A stretch of 48,758 nucleotides of DNA from Corallococcus sp. CA053C. GTDB taxonomy: Bacteria > Myxococcota > Myxococcia > Myxococcales > Myxococcaceae. The stretch lies in NCBI RefSeq assembly GCF_003611675.1, contig NZ_RAWA01000026.1, positions 1-48,758 on the forward strand. The letters run 5' to 3'. The translations under genes were made by a program, and so were the position numbers. This document shows, one piece after another, positions 25,655 through 33,805 of the stretch. A model generated the notes under the pieces. It was not told the origin of the DNA and did no database searches. It was given only the letters and a program-made list of their open reading frames with translations. The first letter of the stretch is position 1. Each line of letters opens with the position of its first letter.

Positions 25655-25787
25655 GTGTTCGCTCGCCTGTGAGGGAGAAGGGTTTCCAGACGTCTGGCTT
25701 CATCGTCCCGCGGGGCGGGGCTGCCGCCCGGGATGCCCCTGCCAGTCGCGGTCCGACGTCCTACCCTATCCTCTTCCAGGGGGTCGC

Positions 25788-27485
25788 ATGGATCGCCTTC
25801 TCACTCGCGCCGCGCGGCCCGTCCCGGTGCAGGGTGCCTGGCCCGTGAGCCGCACCGCGCCCCGGTGGCTCCAGTACACGCTGCCGGGCGCGTGGGTCGC
25901 GCTCGTCTTCGCCTGCCTGTCCTTCACTCCGTCCCTGCTGCCGCGCAGCGGGCCCTTCCAGGGCTTCGTCAGCGGGATGAGCGCGGCCATCGGCTATGGG
26001 TTGGGAGTCCTCGGCGCGTGGCTGTGGCGCGAGTTCGCCAACCGTCCTCCGCGCAATCCCCGTCCACACGCGTGGCGCGGCCTCTTCGTGACGGGCGGCG
26101 TGGCGCTGGCCGGAGCGCTCGTCCTGGGCTGGCACTGGCAGCGGGGCATCCGCGAGCTCATGGGCGTCCCCCATCCGGCCAGCGCCGGGTTCCTGCTCGC
26201 CCCGGTCGTCGCCGCGGCCGTCTTCGTCCTGCTCGTCGCCGCGGGGCGAGGCCTGCGGGCGGTGTACCGCAGGTTGGACGCGCGGCTCGCGCGGCACATC
26301 GGTCCTCGCGCGGCCCGGGCGACGAGCGGGCTGGCGGTGCTGGTGCTCACCGCCCTGGTGGCCAGCGGCGTGCTGTGGGACGGCTCCATCGCGCTGGCGG
26401 ACCGCACGCTGGCCCTGCGGGACACGACGACCGACGAAGGCGTCCTCCGCCCCGGCAGTGCGCTGCGCTCGGGGGGCCCCGGGTCCAAGGTGAGCTGGGA
26501 ATCGCTGGGGAGGGAAGGGCGCAACTTCGTGGCGAGGGGCCCGTCGGTGGACGCGCTCTCCGAGTTCAGCGGAGCAGCGGCGAAGGAGCCGATCCGCGTG
26601 TACGCCGGCTACGACTCCGCGCCGGACGCGGAGGCCCGGGCCGAGCTCGCGGTCGATGACCTGGAGCGCGCGGGCGGCTTCGAACGTGCGCAGCTGCTGG
26701 TGGTGACGACCACGGGCAGCGGCTGGGTGGTGCCCGAGGCCGTGGACGCCTTCGAGTACGTGACGGGCGGTGACTCCGCGATCGTGGCCACGCAGTACTC
26801 GCACCTGTGGTCGTGGCTCTCCGTGCTGGTCGACCAGGAGCGGGCGCGGGAGGCGGGCCGTGCCCTCTTCGATGCCGTGTATGAACGCTGGTCCAGACTT
26901 CCCGTGGGCGGGCGCCCGAAGCTGTTTGTCTTCGGAGAGAGCCTGGGCTCCTTCGGAGGGGAGACGGCGTTCAGCGGCGAGCGAGACCTGGCCAACCGCA
27001 CGGACGGTGCGCTGTTCGTGGGGCCGCCGCACTTCAACACCCTGTATCGCGAGTTCACCGACCAGCGCGACCCTGGCAGCCCCGAGGTGGAACCCGTCTA
27101 CCGACGCGGTCGCACCGTGCGCTTCAGCCGCCGGCCGGGAGAGGTCATCCCTCCCGCGTCCGAGCGGTGGGGCGACTCCCGGGTGCTGTACCTGCTCCAC
27201 CCCTCCGACCCCATCATCTGGTGGAGCCCCGACCTCCTGCTGAAGCGACCGGACTGGCTGCGGGAGCCCCGGGGCGAAGACGTCCTGGGGGAGATGGTGT
27301 GGCTGCCCTTCGTGACGTTCTGGCAGGTGACGGCGGATCTCCCGCTGGGCATGGCGGTGCCACCCGGTTACGGCCACGTGTACACCGGCGAGCACGTGGA
27401 TGCCTGGGTGGCGCTCCTGCGGCCCGAAGGCTGGACCGGGCAGAAGTCGGCGCGGCTGCGGGCGCTGCTGAAGCCGGCCCAGTGA
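25788..27485 (+). CDS. Membrane alpha/beta hydrolase (Abhydrolase_9 type)
   Basis: 565 residues. The N-terminal half has four or five hydrophobic helices (about 30-55, 65-85, 100-120, 140-165, 185-205), matching the membrane module of the Abhydrolase_9_N family. The C-terminal half is the catalytic domain: LVVTTTGSGWV, a GxSxG nucleophile elbow in LFVFGESLGSFGGE, then LYLLHPSDPIIWW and YGHVYTGEHVDAW with candidate acid and histidine. It is probably a lipid or ester hydrolase facing the membrane, with unknown substrate. The frame is open to 25653, but the ATG at 25788 begins the conserved N-terminus. Confidence 0.85.
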   Translation: MDRLLTRAARPVPVQGAWPVSRTAPRWLQYTLPGAWVALVFACLSFTPSLLPRSGPFQGFVSGMSAAIGYGLGVLGAWLWREFANRPPRNPRPHAWRGLFVTGGVALAGALVLGWHWQRGIRELMGVPHPASAGFLLAPVVAAAVFVLLVAAGRGLRAVYRRLDARLARHIGPRAARATSGLAVLVLTALVASGVLWDGSIALADRTLALRDTTTDEGVLRPGSALRSGGPGSKVSWESLGREGRNFVARGPSVDALSEFSGAAAKEPIRVYAGYDSAPDAEARAELAVDDLERAGGFERAQLLVVTTTGSGWVVPEAVDAFEYVTGGDSAIVATQYSHLWSWLSVLVDQERAREAGRALFDAVYERWSRLPVGGRPKLFVFGESLGSFGGETAFSGERDLANRTDGALFVGPPHFNTLYREFTDQRDPGSPEVEPVYRRGRTVRFSRRPGEVIPPASERWGDSRVLYLLHPSDPIIWWSPDLLLKRPDWLREPRGEDVLGEMVWLPFVTFWQVTADLPLGMAVPPGYGHVYTGEHVDAWVALLRPEGWTGQKSARLRALLKPAQ

Positions 27486-27530
27486 TTCCACCCGCGATGC
27501 TCGGGCCGCTGACTTCAGGCCGACCTTGTT

Positions 27531-28616
27531 TCACCGCCGCAGCTCGACGCCGCCTTTGTCTTTCTTGTCCGCGTCGTCGGAGCCGCTGATGCCCGCGAAG
27601 TACATGTTGACCGCGACTTCCTCGAGGACTTTGAAGATCTTCGCGGAGTCGAGGGGATACCTCTTCTTGCGTGCGAGGATGACGAAGCCCTCAAGTTGAT
27701 CGAACACGTTCTTCTTGTTGCCGCTGAGTTGATAGCCGTAGTGCTTGTTGATGCGGTCTTTGGCGTCGGACGTCAATTGCGTGATCTGGACATCGTTGTA
27801 ACCCAGGGCATCGGCGGGGTAGTCCTTCAGCAGGTCGTCACACATCGAGTTGATCTTCCGCTTGGCATCCCTGTCGTAGGCCAGGTCGTCCTCGCTGACG
27901 GACAGGACATGGACGAGCCGCTTCCTCGCGAGCGCGGCTGCCGAGGCCTCCTCGCGTTCCCTGCGCTCTCTTTCGAGCTGCTGTCGCTTCGCTTCCTTCT
28001 CGGCCTCCACCAGACGGGCCTGCTCTTCGGGGGCGGTGATCCGGAGCGCCACGATCGCTGCCCACACGGGAGCAAGATGGGTGTCCGTATCGGTGCTCGC
28101 CCACAAGCTCTTGAACGTCGCTTCCTGCCGGGCGGCATACATGCCCTGATACGCGGCGCGCACCGCATCCGCTCCCTTGGTCGCGGACTCCGCGGGGCTC
28201 CGGGTCGCCAGGATGATTTCAGTGATCGCACCGACAACGGCACGTCGATGGCGTGCGACGACATCGCCCGCGGTCAGTCCCGTCAAGGCTCCTGCGCTGA
28301 CGCGGGTCGCGAGTGTCGCCATGAAGGTCTGCCCGACAGGCTTCAGGTATCTGTCGAGCGCGGTCGCCCACTCGCCTTGGGACTCGTGGAGGGCCGTGCT
28401 GAGGTCCAGGAGCGTATTCGCCGCGAGGGAGAGGGCCTCGTCCCAGGTGAAGTACCCGCTCAGCGCGGCTTCACCCCCTCGGAGGACGCCACTGAGACTC
28501 TGGGGGTTCGTGGTGTTTCCCATCTCCTCTTTCAGCCGCGCCCCGGCCCCCTTCTTGTCCCCGCCTGTTTGGAGTTGTTTCCAGATGTCACGATAGTCTT
28601 TGGCGCTCAGGCTCAA
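27531..28616 (-). CDS. Helical protein of unknown function
   Basis: 361 residues, mostly helical, no signal peptide or membrane segment. Residues about 200-235 (EAEKEAKRQQLERERREREEA) form a charged coiled-coil or single helix. The C-terminal half is Lys/Asp-rich (KRKINSMCDDLLKDYPADA, SGNKKNVFDQLEGFVILARKKRYP). Codon use is less extreme in GC at third positions than in the neighbours, which hints at later acquisition. The start is TTG at 28616, with GGGAG 6 nt upstream. It is convergent with the hydrolase gene. No family recognised. Confidence 0.65.
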   Translation of the reverse strand: MSLSAKDYRDIWKQLQTGGDKKGAGARLKEEMGNTTNPQSLSGVLRGGEAALSGYFTWDEALSLAANTLLDLSTALHESQGEWATALDRYLKPVGQTFMATLATRVSAGALTGLTAGDVVARHRRAVVGAITEIILATRSPAESATKGADAVRAAYQGMYAARQEATFKSLWASTDTDTHLAPVWAAIVALRITAPEEQARLVEAEKEAKRQQLERERREREEASAAALARKRLVHVLSVSEDDLAYDRDAKRKINSMCDDLLKDYPADALGYNDVQITQLTSDAKDRINKHYGYQLSGNKKNVFDQLEGFVILARKKRYPLDSAKIFKVLEEVAVNMYFAGISGSDDADKKDKGGVELRR

Positions 28617-28696
28617 TGGGGGCTCCCAGGGGATTCACGTCTGAAGCATGAACGCCCCCGTGCCTGTGGCTTGTCAAGAAACTCGGGCGTTCGCTC

Positions 28697-28726
28697 CGGG
28701 GCCCCCGCTCGCATGCGGGAGCCCCG
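28697..28726 (-). terminator. Hairpin following a decayed gene end
   Basis: 12-bp stem with one mismatch (28697-28708 with 28715-28726) and 6-nt loop TCGCAT. It sits 13 nt past the TAG of the fragment at 28740 on the minus strand, and so looks like the leftover terminator of that gene. Confidence 0.5.
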
Positions 28727-28739
28727 AGGCGCGGGGTGC

Positions 28740-28880
28740 CTACTTCTTGAGTTTGAACAGCAGCACGTCGGAGCGCCGGGCCTGCGGCGTGTACCAGGTG
28801 CCGTCCAACTCGCATGGAATGCCGGCCACCCACCGGGACGCGCGGGTCGCTCTGTCCGAGTCGAAGTGAGCCAGAAAGCG
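28740..28880 (-). pseudogene. C-terminal fragment of an unidentified gene
   Basis: The minus strand reads FLAHFDSDRATRASRW, then VAGIPCELDGTWYTPQARRS and DVLLFKLKK before a TAG at 28740-28742. An in-frame TGA lies a few codons upstream and there is no start codon. The composition is protein-like and a terminator-like hairpin follows directly. It is best read as the surviving end of a deleted gene. Family unknown. The remaining bases of 28617-28908 show nothing else. Confidence 0.4.
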
Positions 28881-28908
28881 TGGCGCTCACCCGCGCGATG
28901 TCAGCGAA

Positions 28909-29412
28909 TCATCGCGCTACCTCCTCCGGCATGAGAGGTCGCGAGGCCACGGCCTCAATCTCCAGCAGCCATGCTGGGTCGTAGATCCCCGTGATGATGA
29001 TGGTGAGGGTCGGCAGATGCTCACCCAGCACCTCGCGGCGCACCCGGGCGTTCACCTCGCGGTACTTCCGGTCGCTCAGATAGGTCGTGACCTTCACCAG
29101 GTCACGAGGCTCCATGCCGGCCTGGGCGAGCAGGTGGTCGATGTTGGCCCACACCTGTCGGGCCTGCGCCTCGATGCCCTCCGGGGCGCTCCCGTCCGGC
29201 GCGACCGGAATCTGGCCGCCGATGTACAGCGTGCGCGCGGGCCCCGTCACTTCGTAGGCGAGCGAATAGGCCCCTCCGGGAGCGATGGCGATGCCGCGGC
29301 TTCGGGGTGTGTCGGTACGCATGGATGACTCCTGATTCGCACGCCCTGACAGACACCCTGTGAGGACCAGGCAGAGGCATGTCGAGGCGAAGGTCCGTGG
29401 GTGCACAGGCAA
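28909..29412 (-). CDS. RidA-family protein with lipoprotein signal peptide
   Basis: 167 residues from a TTG at 29412. The body (residues 31-167) is a RidA/YjgF/Rid domain: TLYIGGQIPVAPDG, GIEAQARQVWANIDHLLAQAG, DLVKVTTYLSD and IIITGIYDPAWLLEIEAVA. The conserved Arg of RidA enamine deaminases (usually before the final Glu motif, as VEVEA) is not evident, so deaminase activity is doubtful. In frame upstream is PVHPRTFASTCLCLVLTGC, a short signal with lipobox LTGC. AAGGAG sits 6 nt before the TTG. Starting at the ATG at 29322 instead would give a 137-residue cytosolic protein. It is divergent from the AraC regulator. Confidence 0.8.
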   Translation of the reverse strand: MPVHPRTFASTCLCLVLTGCLSGRANQESSMRTDTPRSRGIAIAPGGAYSLAYEVTGPARTLYIGGQIPVAPDGSAPEGIEAQARQVWANIDHLLAQAGMEPRDLVKVTTYLSDRKYREVNARVRREVLGEHLPTLTIIITGIYDPAWLLEIEAVASRPLMPEEVAR

Positions 29413-29499
29413 GGCGGGCTCCTTGGGTTGACAGGCCAGGCATGTACCGCTACCTCGCAGCCGTTGGCTTTCACGTCCTTGCGCGGAGTGCCTGCTCCC

Positions 29500-30357
29500 A
29501 TGCCGCACCTCACCAGCCTTGGCCGGGTGGTCACCGACTCGCTGCACGCGTGCCTCGTGGCGTGCGACGGCGTGGACGCCGGGAGTCGCGGCGAGGGACT
29601 GCTGTCGGGCGAGCGCATCTGGTTCGTGCTGCGGGGCCGCTTCCGCTTCCAGAGCGCCCGCGTGCGGTGCGCTGGAGACCCGGCCACGGTGCTCTTCACC
29701 CGCGACCGGGAGCCCCACCGCGTCCTCCACCACGACGGTGGGGATGTCTGCCTCACCGTCGCGGGGGCACTCGCCTCGACGCTCGTGGATGGAGCGAGGC
29801 CCAGGGTACCCCTCACCGTCGAGGGCTTCGTGCGGCTGCACAGCCTGGCCCGGCAACTGCGCCGGGACAGGGGGCCTGACCCGCTGGCGGTGGAGGAGCA
29901 ACTTTGCACCATCCTCGACCCGGGCCCGGGCCGAGCTCCACGGCGAACAACTCCACGGCAGCGAAGGATGGCCGAGACGGTCGCCGAGCAACTCGCGCTT
30001 CGCTTCGATGAGCGGCTGTCTCTCACCACCCTGGCTGCTCCCTTCGGAGTCTCTGTGTTCTCGCTCTGCCGGGCGTTCAGCGCGGTGCACGGCGTGCCCG
30101 TGCACCGGATGCAGCAACGCCTGCGCCTGCGCCACGCATTGTCCTGGGTGCTCGACACGGCCGCACCGTTTGCCCAGGTGGCGGCGGAATGCGGCTTCGC
30201 CAGCCACGCGCACCTGTGCACGCAGTTCCGCCGTGAGTTCGGCCTCACTCCAAGCGCAGTACGAAGGCAAGCGGCCTTCCAGACCTGCTCTGAACAGAGT
30301 CGGCAAGGTATCGCTGACGAAATGGGGTTCATTCGTAGACAATCCCATTCGCCATGA
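29500..30357 (+). CDS. AraC-family transcriptional regulator
   Basis: 285 residues. The N-terminal part has a cupin-like sensor pattern (GERIWFVLRGRFRFQS, TVLFTRDREPHRVLH). The C-terminal 100 residues are two AraC helix-turn-helix units: LSLTTLAAPFGVSVFSLCRAFSAVHG and FAQVAAECGFASHAHLCTQFRREFGLTPSAVR. It binds DNA in the cytosol. Its last codons overlap the acetyltransferase start by 4 bp (ATGA), so those two form a coupled operon, while the RidA lipoprotein gene is divergent 87 bp away and is a likely target. A GTG at 29488 is an alternative start. Confidence 0.88.
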   Translation: MPHLTSLGRVVTDSLHACLVACDGVDAGSRGEGLLSGERIWFVLRGRFRFQSARVRCAGDPATVLFTRDREPHRVLHHDGGDVCLTVAGALASTLVDGARPRVPLTVEGFVRLHSLARQLRRDRGPDPLAVEEQLCTILDPGPGRAPRRTTPRQRRMAETVAEQLALRFDERLSLTTLAAPFGVSVFSLCRAFSAVHGVPVHRMQQRLRLRHALSWVLDTAAPFAQVAAECGFASHAHLCTQFRREFGLTPSAVRRQAAFQTCSEQSRQGIADEMGFIRRQSHSP

Positions 30358-31289
30358 CTTCGACTGCCGCCAGACCTGCGTACACCGTCCAGACCGGGCA
30401 CGCCCTGCTGCGCTGCTGGTCACCGGCGGATGCCGGCCCGGCGCTGCACGCCATTGAGTCCAGCCTTGCGCACCTGCTCCCCTGGATGCCCTGGGCAAAG
30501 CAATACCCGATGAACGTGGCGCAGCAGGCCGCCCACCTGCGCCGCATGCGCGGTCTCTTCGACCTGGGGCAGGACTTCGCCTACGGCGTGTTCTCTCGCG
30601 ACGGCGCGGAGGTCCTGGGAGGGACGGGCCTTCATCCTCGCGTGGGCGAGGGGGCGCTTGAGGTTGGCTATTGGATCGCGGCCGGGCACACGGGCCGCGG
30701 CCTCGCCACCCAGGTAGCCGGAGCGCTCACCCGCGTCGCTTTCGAAGTGGAAGGGGTGCGCAGGGTGGAGATCCATTGCGACCCCCGCAATGTCCCGAGT
30801 GCCAGGGTGGCCCAGAGGCTGGGCTTCACCCACGAAGGCACCCTGCGCCAACGGCCCGTCGCGCCCCAGGGCACGTGCCGGGACACGATGATCTGGACCC
30901 TGCTCGCCGACGAGTATCCGCGCAGTCATGCCGCTGCGGTCATCGTCGAGGCCTTCGACCTGCTGGGGCAGAGCTGCTCTGACTCGACCTTCCCCATTCA
31001 GGGGAGGCGCACCAGGATTGGATGCCCGACACCCCTCCTGTTACGTTGGCCCCACCATGCGCACTCTCCGACGATTCAGGTGTGGTCTGCTTCTCGTCCT
31101 GATGGCTTCCCCGGCGCTGGCCAGGGACATGGAAGAAAAGCTCACGATTCGGACCCTCAAAGTGCCAGACCATCCAGGCCAGGAGGCGCCGTCCGTCTAC
31201 GTTTCCGGGCAGGTGGTGACGGCGCTTCACTTCGAGAACGAGGTCGATCCTGCGAAGACGAGGTTCCTCGCCTGGGAGGGGCGTTTTGA
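30354..31289 (+). CDS. GNAT acetyltransferase, copy 1, with frameshifted C-terminus
   Basis: Residues 1-205 are a RimJ/RimL-type GNAT domain: LLRCWSPADAGPAL, LEVGYWIAAGHTGRGLATQVAGAL (acetyl-CoA loop), RRVEIHCDPRNVPSARVAQRLGFTHEG. They are almost identical to copy 2 at 33113. Copy 2 ends GQKLL plus stop; here one base is missing after GGGCAG, so the frame misses its stop and adds about 105 unrelated residues rich in Arg, Pro and Gly, running over the first 233 bp of the DUF2381 gene in another frame. The fold is probably intact and the tail an accident. It is translationally coupled to the AraC regulator. Homology to copy 2 begins at 30337. Confidence 0.8.
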   Translation: MTSTAARPAYTVQTGHALLRCWSPADAGPALHAIESSLAHLLPWMPWAKQYPMNVAQQAAHLRRMRGLFDLGQDFAYGVFSRDGAEVLGGTGLHPRVGEGALEVGYWIAAGHTGRGLATQVAGALTRVAFEVEGVRRVEIHCDPRNVPSARVAQRLGFTHEGTLRQRPVAPQGTCRDTMIWTLLADEYPRSHAAAVIVEAFDLLGQSCSDSTFPIQGRRTRIGCPTPLLLRWPHHAHSPTIQVWSASRPDGFPGAGQGHGRKAHDSDPQSARPSRPGGAVRLRFRAGGDGASLRERGRSCEDEVPRLGGAF

Positions 31290-31989
31290 GACCCCGCTCG
31301 TAGGCGGCAAGAAAGTGGTTCTGGAGCCGCTGCGTGACCTTGACGATGGCGAGGCGCTGCCCCTTCTCGTGACGCTCGTGGATGGAACGAAGTTCACGTT
31401 CCTTGTGAAGCCCAAGAGCCGTAAGGACTGGGGATGGATCGACTATCAGGTCAACGTGTTCAAGGACCATGACAGCTACAACGCGGTCCTCTCGTCCCTC
31501 TATGACGCCCTCAACCGCGAGCGTGAGTTGCGCGAGGAGAATGAGCGGTTCAAGAAGGAAGAGAACTCGGTCGATCACGCCTACGCCACGCTTCTCGCCA
31601 ATGGGCAGGCGAAAAAGACGCCGTTTCGGCGTGCGAAGTTCTGGCGCTCGAAGAACGAGGACATGGACATGGTCGTCGAGGTCTTCTCGGGCCCCAGCAA
31701 GGCGGCGGTCGTGATTCATTTGATGAACACCTACGACAACGAGTCCTGGAAGCTCGAGGGTGCCTACCTGACCCGCGACTTCACCAGCGACACGACTCGA
31801 CCCTTCGCGCTTCGCATGGATCGCCCCGTGATCGTTCCCGGTCAGTCGGGAAAGATCGCGGTCGTTGTGGACCAGAGCGCCTTCGAGATGGAGGACGGAC
31901 GACTCACTGATCTGGCCCTCCAGATCTTCCGTGGAGACGGTCTCCTACAGGTGGCCGTTGCGATGGATCACACGCTGATTCGGCAGTAG
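31057..31989 (+). CDS. DUF2381-family protein
   Basis: 310 residues with a signal peptide (MRTLRRFRCGLLLVLMASPALA). The body matches the myxobacterial paralogous family DUF2381 (TIGR02268): VYVSGQVVTALHFE, RDLDDGEALPLLVTLVDGTKFTFLV, a Lys/Glu-rich helical middle (NRERELREENERFKKEEN) and PFALRMDRPVIVPGQSGKIAVVVD near the end. These proteins are exported. They are commonly next to a Ser/Thr protein kinase gene and a small partner gene; here only the partner is present. Their role is unknown. The copy 1 acetyltransferase frame runs over its 5' end. Confidence 0.88.
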   Translation: MRTLRRFRCGLLLVLMASPALARDMEEKLTIRTLKVPDHPGQEAPSVYVSGQVVTALHFENEVDPAKTRFLAWEGRFETPLVGGKKVVLEPLRDLDDGEALPLLVTLVDGTKFTFLVKPKSRKDWGWIDYQVNVFKDHDSYNAVLSSLYDALNRERELREENERFKKEENSVDHAYATLLANGQAKKTPFRRAKFWRSKNEDMDMVVEVFSGPSKAAVVIHLMNTYDNESWKLEGAYLTRDFTSDTTRPFALRMDRPVIVPGQSGKIAVVVDQSAFEMEDGRLTDLALQIFRGDGLLQVAVAMDHTLIRQ

Positions 31990-32000
31990 AAGTGCCGTTC

Positions 32001-32492
32001 ATGCTCACGACCAAAGCGCTGCTGCTCAGCTCCATCGTCCTACTTGGTACGTCTTCCGGCTGCACCACGACAGGAGGTGTGGCACTGCGTCCGGACGGCA
32101 CCCCAGGTCCGCAGGAGTGCCCGGCGAAGGCGCTCGAAGTCATGCGGTATCTGAAGCTGCGTGTTGGGGATGCCGCGCTGGCGGAACTCGATGCGAACCA
32201 GATCGACGCGAGGCGCATCTCGCTTTACGACGGACCCATTGAGAGCATTCTTAAGGATGACCTTGGCACGCTTGAGGCGACGACCCGTCTGTACGGGCAG
32301 GTCTGGACAAGCGGGCCACAAGTTGTCATCCGCTGGTACGAGGCCCACCCTCCGGACAGTGACAAGGTTCCCATCTGCGCGGTGGCCCGCCTCAGCCGGG
32401 ACCAGATGCGGAAACTGCCCGAGTCAAAGCCCGGAATGGCTATTCTCGACGGATCCGTTGCTGCGGCCTACATCGTCGATGCATTCCGGTGA
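32001..32492 (+). CDS. Small lipoprotein partner of the DUF2381 gene
   Basis: 163 residues. MLTTKALLLSSIVLLGTSSGC is a lipoprotein signal. The mature part (CPAKALEVMRYLKLRVGDAALAEL, LYGQVWTSGPQVVIRWYEA, VPICAVARLSRDQMRKLPES, AAYIVDAFR) matches the small hypothetical proteins that follow DUF2381 genes in myxobacteria, as far as I recall. It starts 11 bp after the DUF2381 stop, so the two form an operon. A GTG at 31992 is an alternative start. Function unknown; probably outer-membrane associated. Confidence 0.72.
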   Translation: MLTTKALLLSSIVLLGTSSGCTTTGGVALRPDGTPGPQECPAKALEVMRYLKLRVGDAALAELDANQIDARRISLYDGPIESILKDDLGTLEATTRLYGQVWTSGPQVVIRWYEAHPPDSDKVPICAVARLSRDQMRKLPESKPGMAILDGSVAAAYIVDAFR

Positions 32493-32494
32493 GG

Positions 32495-32555
32495 TCTGAG
32501 CCTCAAGCCGCGGGGGGCGCCAGTTCCAAGCGAGAACCGGCACCTGGGACCCGCG
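32495..32555. repeat. Displaced 3' flank of the GNAT gene (copy of 33738-33797)
   Basis: About 60 bp here, beginning TCTGAGCC and containing CAAGCCGCGGGGGGCGCCAG and GCGAGAACCGGCACC, repeat the sequence directly after GNAT copy 2, with about five substitutions and one indel. The rest of the 32493-32731 gap shows nothing clear. Confidence 0.85.
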
Positions 32556-32731
32556 AGCGCCACACCCATTCCCCACAACACCCCTATGACTGTCATCCGT
32601 CTCACGCTGACTCTCCCTCTGAGACTGCAAGGGGATGGCATCAGCAACAGGTGAGCCAGACCGGAGGGCTGCATCCGCTCCTGGCTGGAGGGCGAGCAAC
32701 GGGGCGGCCTACGCCCGCGTATGCTCTCCCA

Positions 32732-33079
32732 ATGAAGAGGAATCCGGAGTCGGGACCGCGAAGGATGCGTGGGCTCCTGTGGGGCGCGGTCCTCGTCGCG
32801 AGCATGGGCCTTGCCTGTCCGCACAAAGGGGGCCCGTACTATTCGCGTGAATACGGCCTCCACCATGAATGCGGCCTCTTCCGTTCCTGCGAAAAGCCCT
32901 TGCAGTGCATGGACGCGAGCTTCAACGGAGGCGAATACCATTCGTGTGAGCATCGCTGCGAGGCCGATGCGGAGTGTCGGCAGGGCTTTGGCTGCGGTCC
33001 ACTCCGCGGTTCCACCGCGAAGGTCTGTCTGGAGCGGTTGCCGGACGCAACGCTGTTGCAGCCGTATTTCGACTCGTAA
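32732..33079 (+). CDS. Small Cys-rich lipoprotein
   Basis: 115 residues. The signal MRGLLWGAVLVASMGLAC (lipobox GLAC, Cys at about 29) is preceded by 11 basic residues if the first ATG is used; the ATG at 32765 would give a standard signal. The mature part has eight cysteines in a dickkopf/EGF-like pattern (HHECGLFRSCEKPLQCMD, CEHRCEADAECRQGFGCGP), similar in style to the large Cys-rich lipoprotein at 17276. Expected in the outer envelope. Function unknown. It lies between the two GNAT copies. Confidence 0.72.
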   Translation: MKRNPESGPRRMRGLLWGAVLVASMGLACPHKGGPYYSREYGLHHECGLFRSCEKPLQCMDASFNGGEYHSCEHRCEADAECRQGFGCGPLRGSTAKVCLERLPDATLLQPYFDS

Positions 33080-33112
33080 GCTCGAGGCCGCTTGGAGACA
33101 ATCCCATTCGCC

Positions 33113-33742
33113 ATGACTCCGACTGCCTCCAGACCTGCGTACACCGTCCAGACCGAGCACGCCCTCCTGCGCTGCTGGTCACCGGCGGATGCCGGCCCGG
33201 CACTCCGCGCCATCGAGTCGAGCCTTGCGCACCTGCTTCCCTGGATGCCCTGGGCGAAGCAATACCCGATGAACGTGGCGCAGCAGGCCGCCCACCTGCG
33301 CCGCATGCGCGGTCTCTTCGACCTGGGGCAGGACTTCGCCTACGGCGTGTTCTCTCGCGACGGCGCGGAGGTCCTGGGAGGGACGGGCCTTCATCCTCGC
33401 GTAGGGGAGGGTGCCCTTGAGATTGGATACTGGGTCGCGGCCGGGCACACGGGCCGCGGCCTCGCGACCGAGATCGCCGGGGCGCTCACCCGCGTTGCCT
33501 TTGAAGTGGAAGGGATGCGACGGGTGGAGATCCATTGCGACCCCCGCAATGTCCCGAGCGCCAGGGTGGCCCAGCGGCTGGGCTTCACCCACGAAGGCAC
33601 CCTGCGCCAGCGGCTCGTCGCGCCCGACGGCACGCGCCGGGATACGATGATCTGGACCCTGCTCGCCGACGAGTATCCGCGCAGCCGTGCCGCCGCGGTC
33701 ATCGTCGAGGCCTTCGACCTGCTGGGGCAGAAGCTCCTCTGA
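33113..33742 (+). CDS. GNAT acetyltransferase, copy 2 (intact)
   Basis: 209 residues, the normal size for RimJ/RimL-type GNAT enzymes, which acetylate N-terminal or small-molecule amines with acetyl-CoA. The acetyl-CoA loop is GYWVAAGHTGRGLATEIAGAL; EIHCDPRNVPSARVAQRLGFTHEG is also typical. It differs from copy 1 by a few residues (for example TEI for TQV, and LVAPDGTRRD for PVAPQGTCRD). Homology between the copies covers 33096-33742, including 17 bp before the start, and then the flank. Here the regulator is missing, so expression must depend on read-through or a new promoter. Confidence 0.88.
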   Translation: MTPTASRPAYTVQTEHALLRCWSPADAGPALRAIESSLAHLLPWMPWAKQYPMNVAQQAAHLRRMRGLFDLGQDFAYGVFSRDGAEVLGGTGLHPRVGEGALEIGYWVAAGHTGRGLATEIAGALTRVAFEVEGMRRVEIHCDPRNVPSARVAQRLGFTHEGTLRQRLVAPDGTRRDTMIWTLLADEYPRSRAAAVIVEAFDLLGQKLL

Positions 33743-33805
33743 GCCGCAAGCCGCGGGGGGCGCCAGCTCCCAGCGAGAACCGGCACCCGGGCCCGCGAGT
33801 CGTGC

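Larger units (their letters stand above)
30983..32494 (+). mobile_element. Possible inserted block carrying DUF2381 and lipoprotein genes
   Basis: This 1,512-bp block sits between TCTGA at 30978-30982 and TCTGA at 32495-32499. Left of it is the end of GNAT copy 1; right of it is about 60 bp matching the sequence that follows GNAT copy 2 (33738 onward). The simplest reading is that the block entered at the GNAT stop and made a 5-bp duplication. No transposase or terminal inverted repeats are seen, so the mechanism is unknown and the five bases could be chance. Confidence 0.45.

Noticed and set aside
30983-32494. Classical insertion sequence
   Set aside because: No transposase and no terminal inverted repeats; it is reported only as a possible inserted block.
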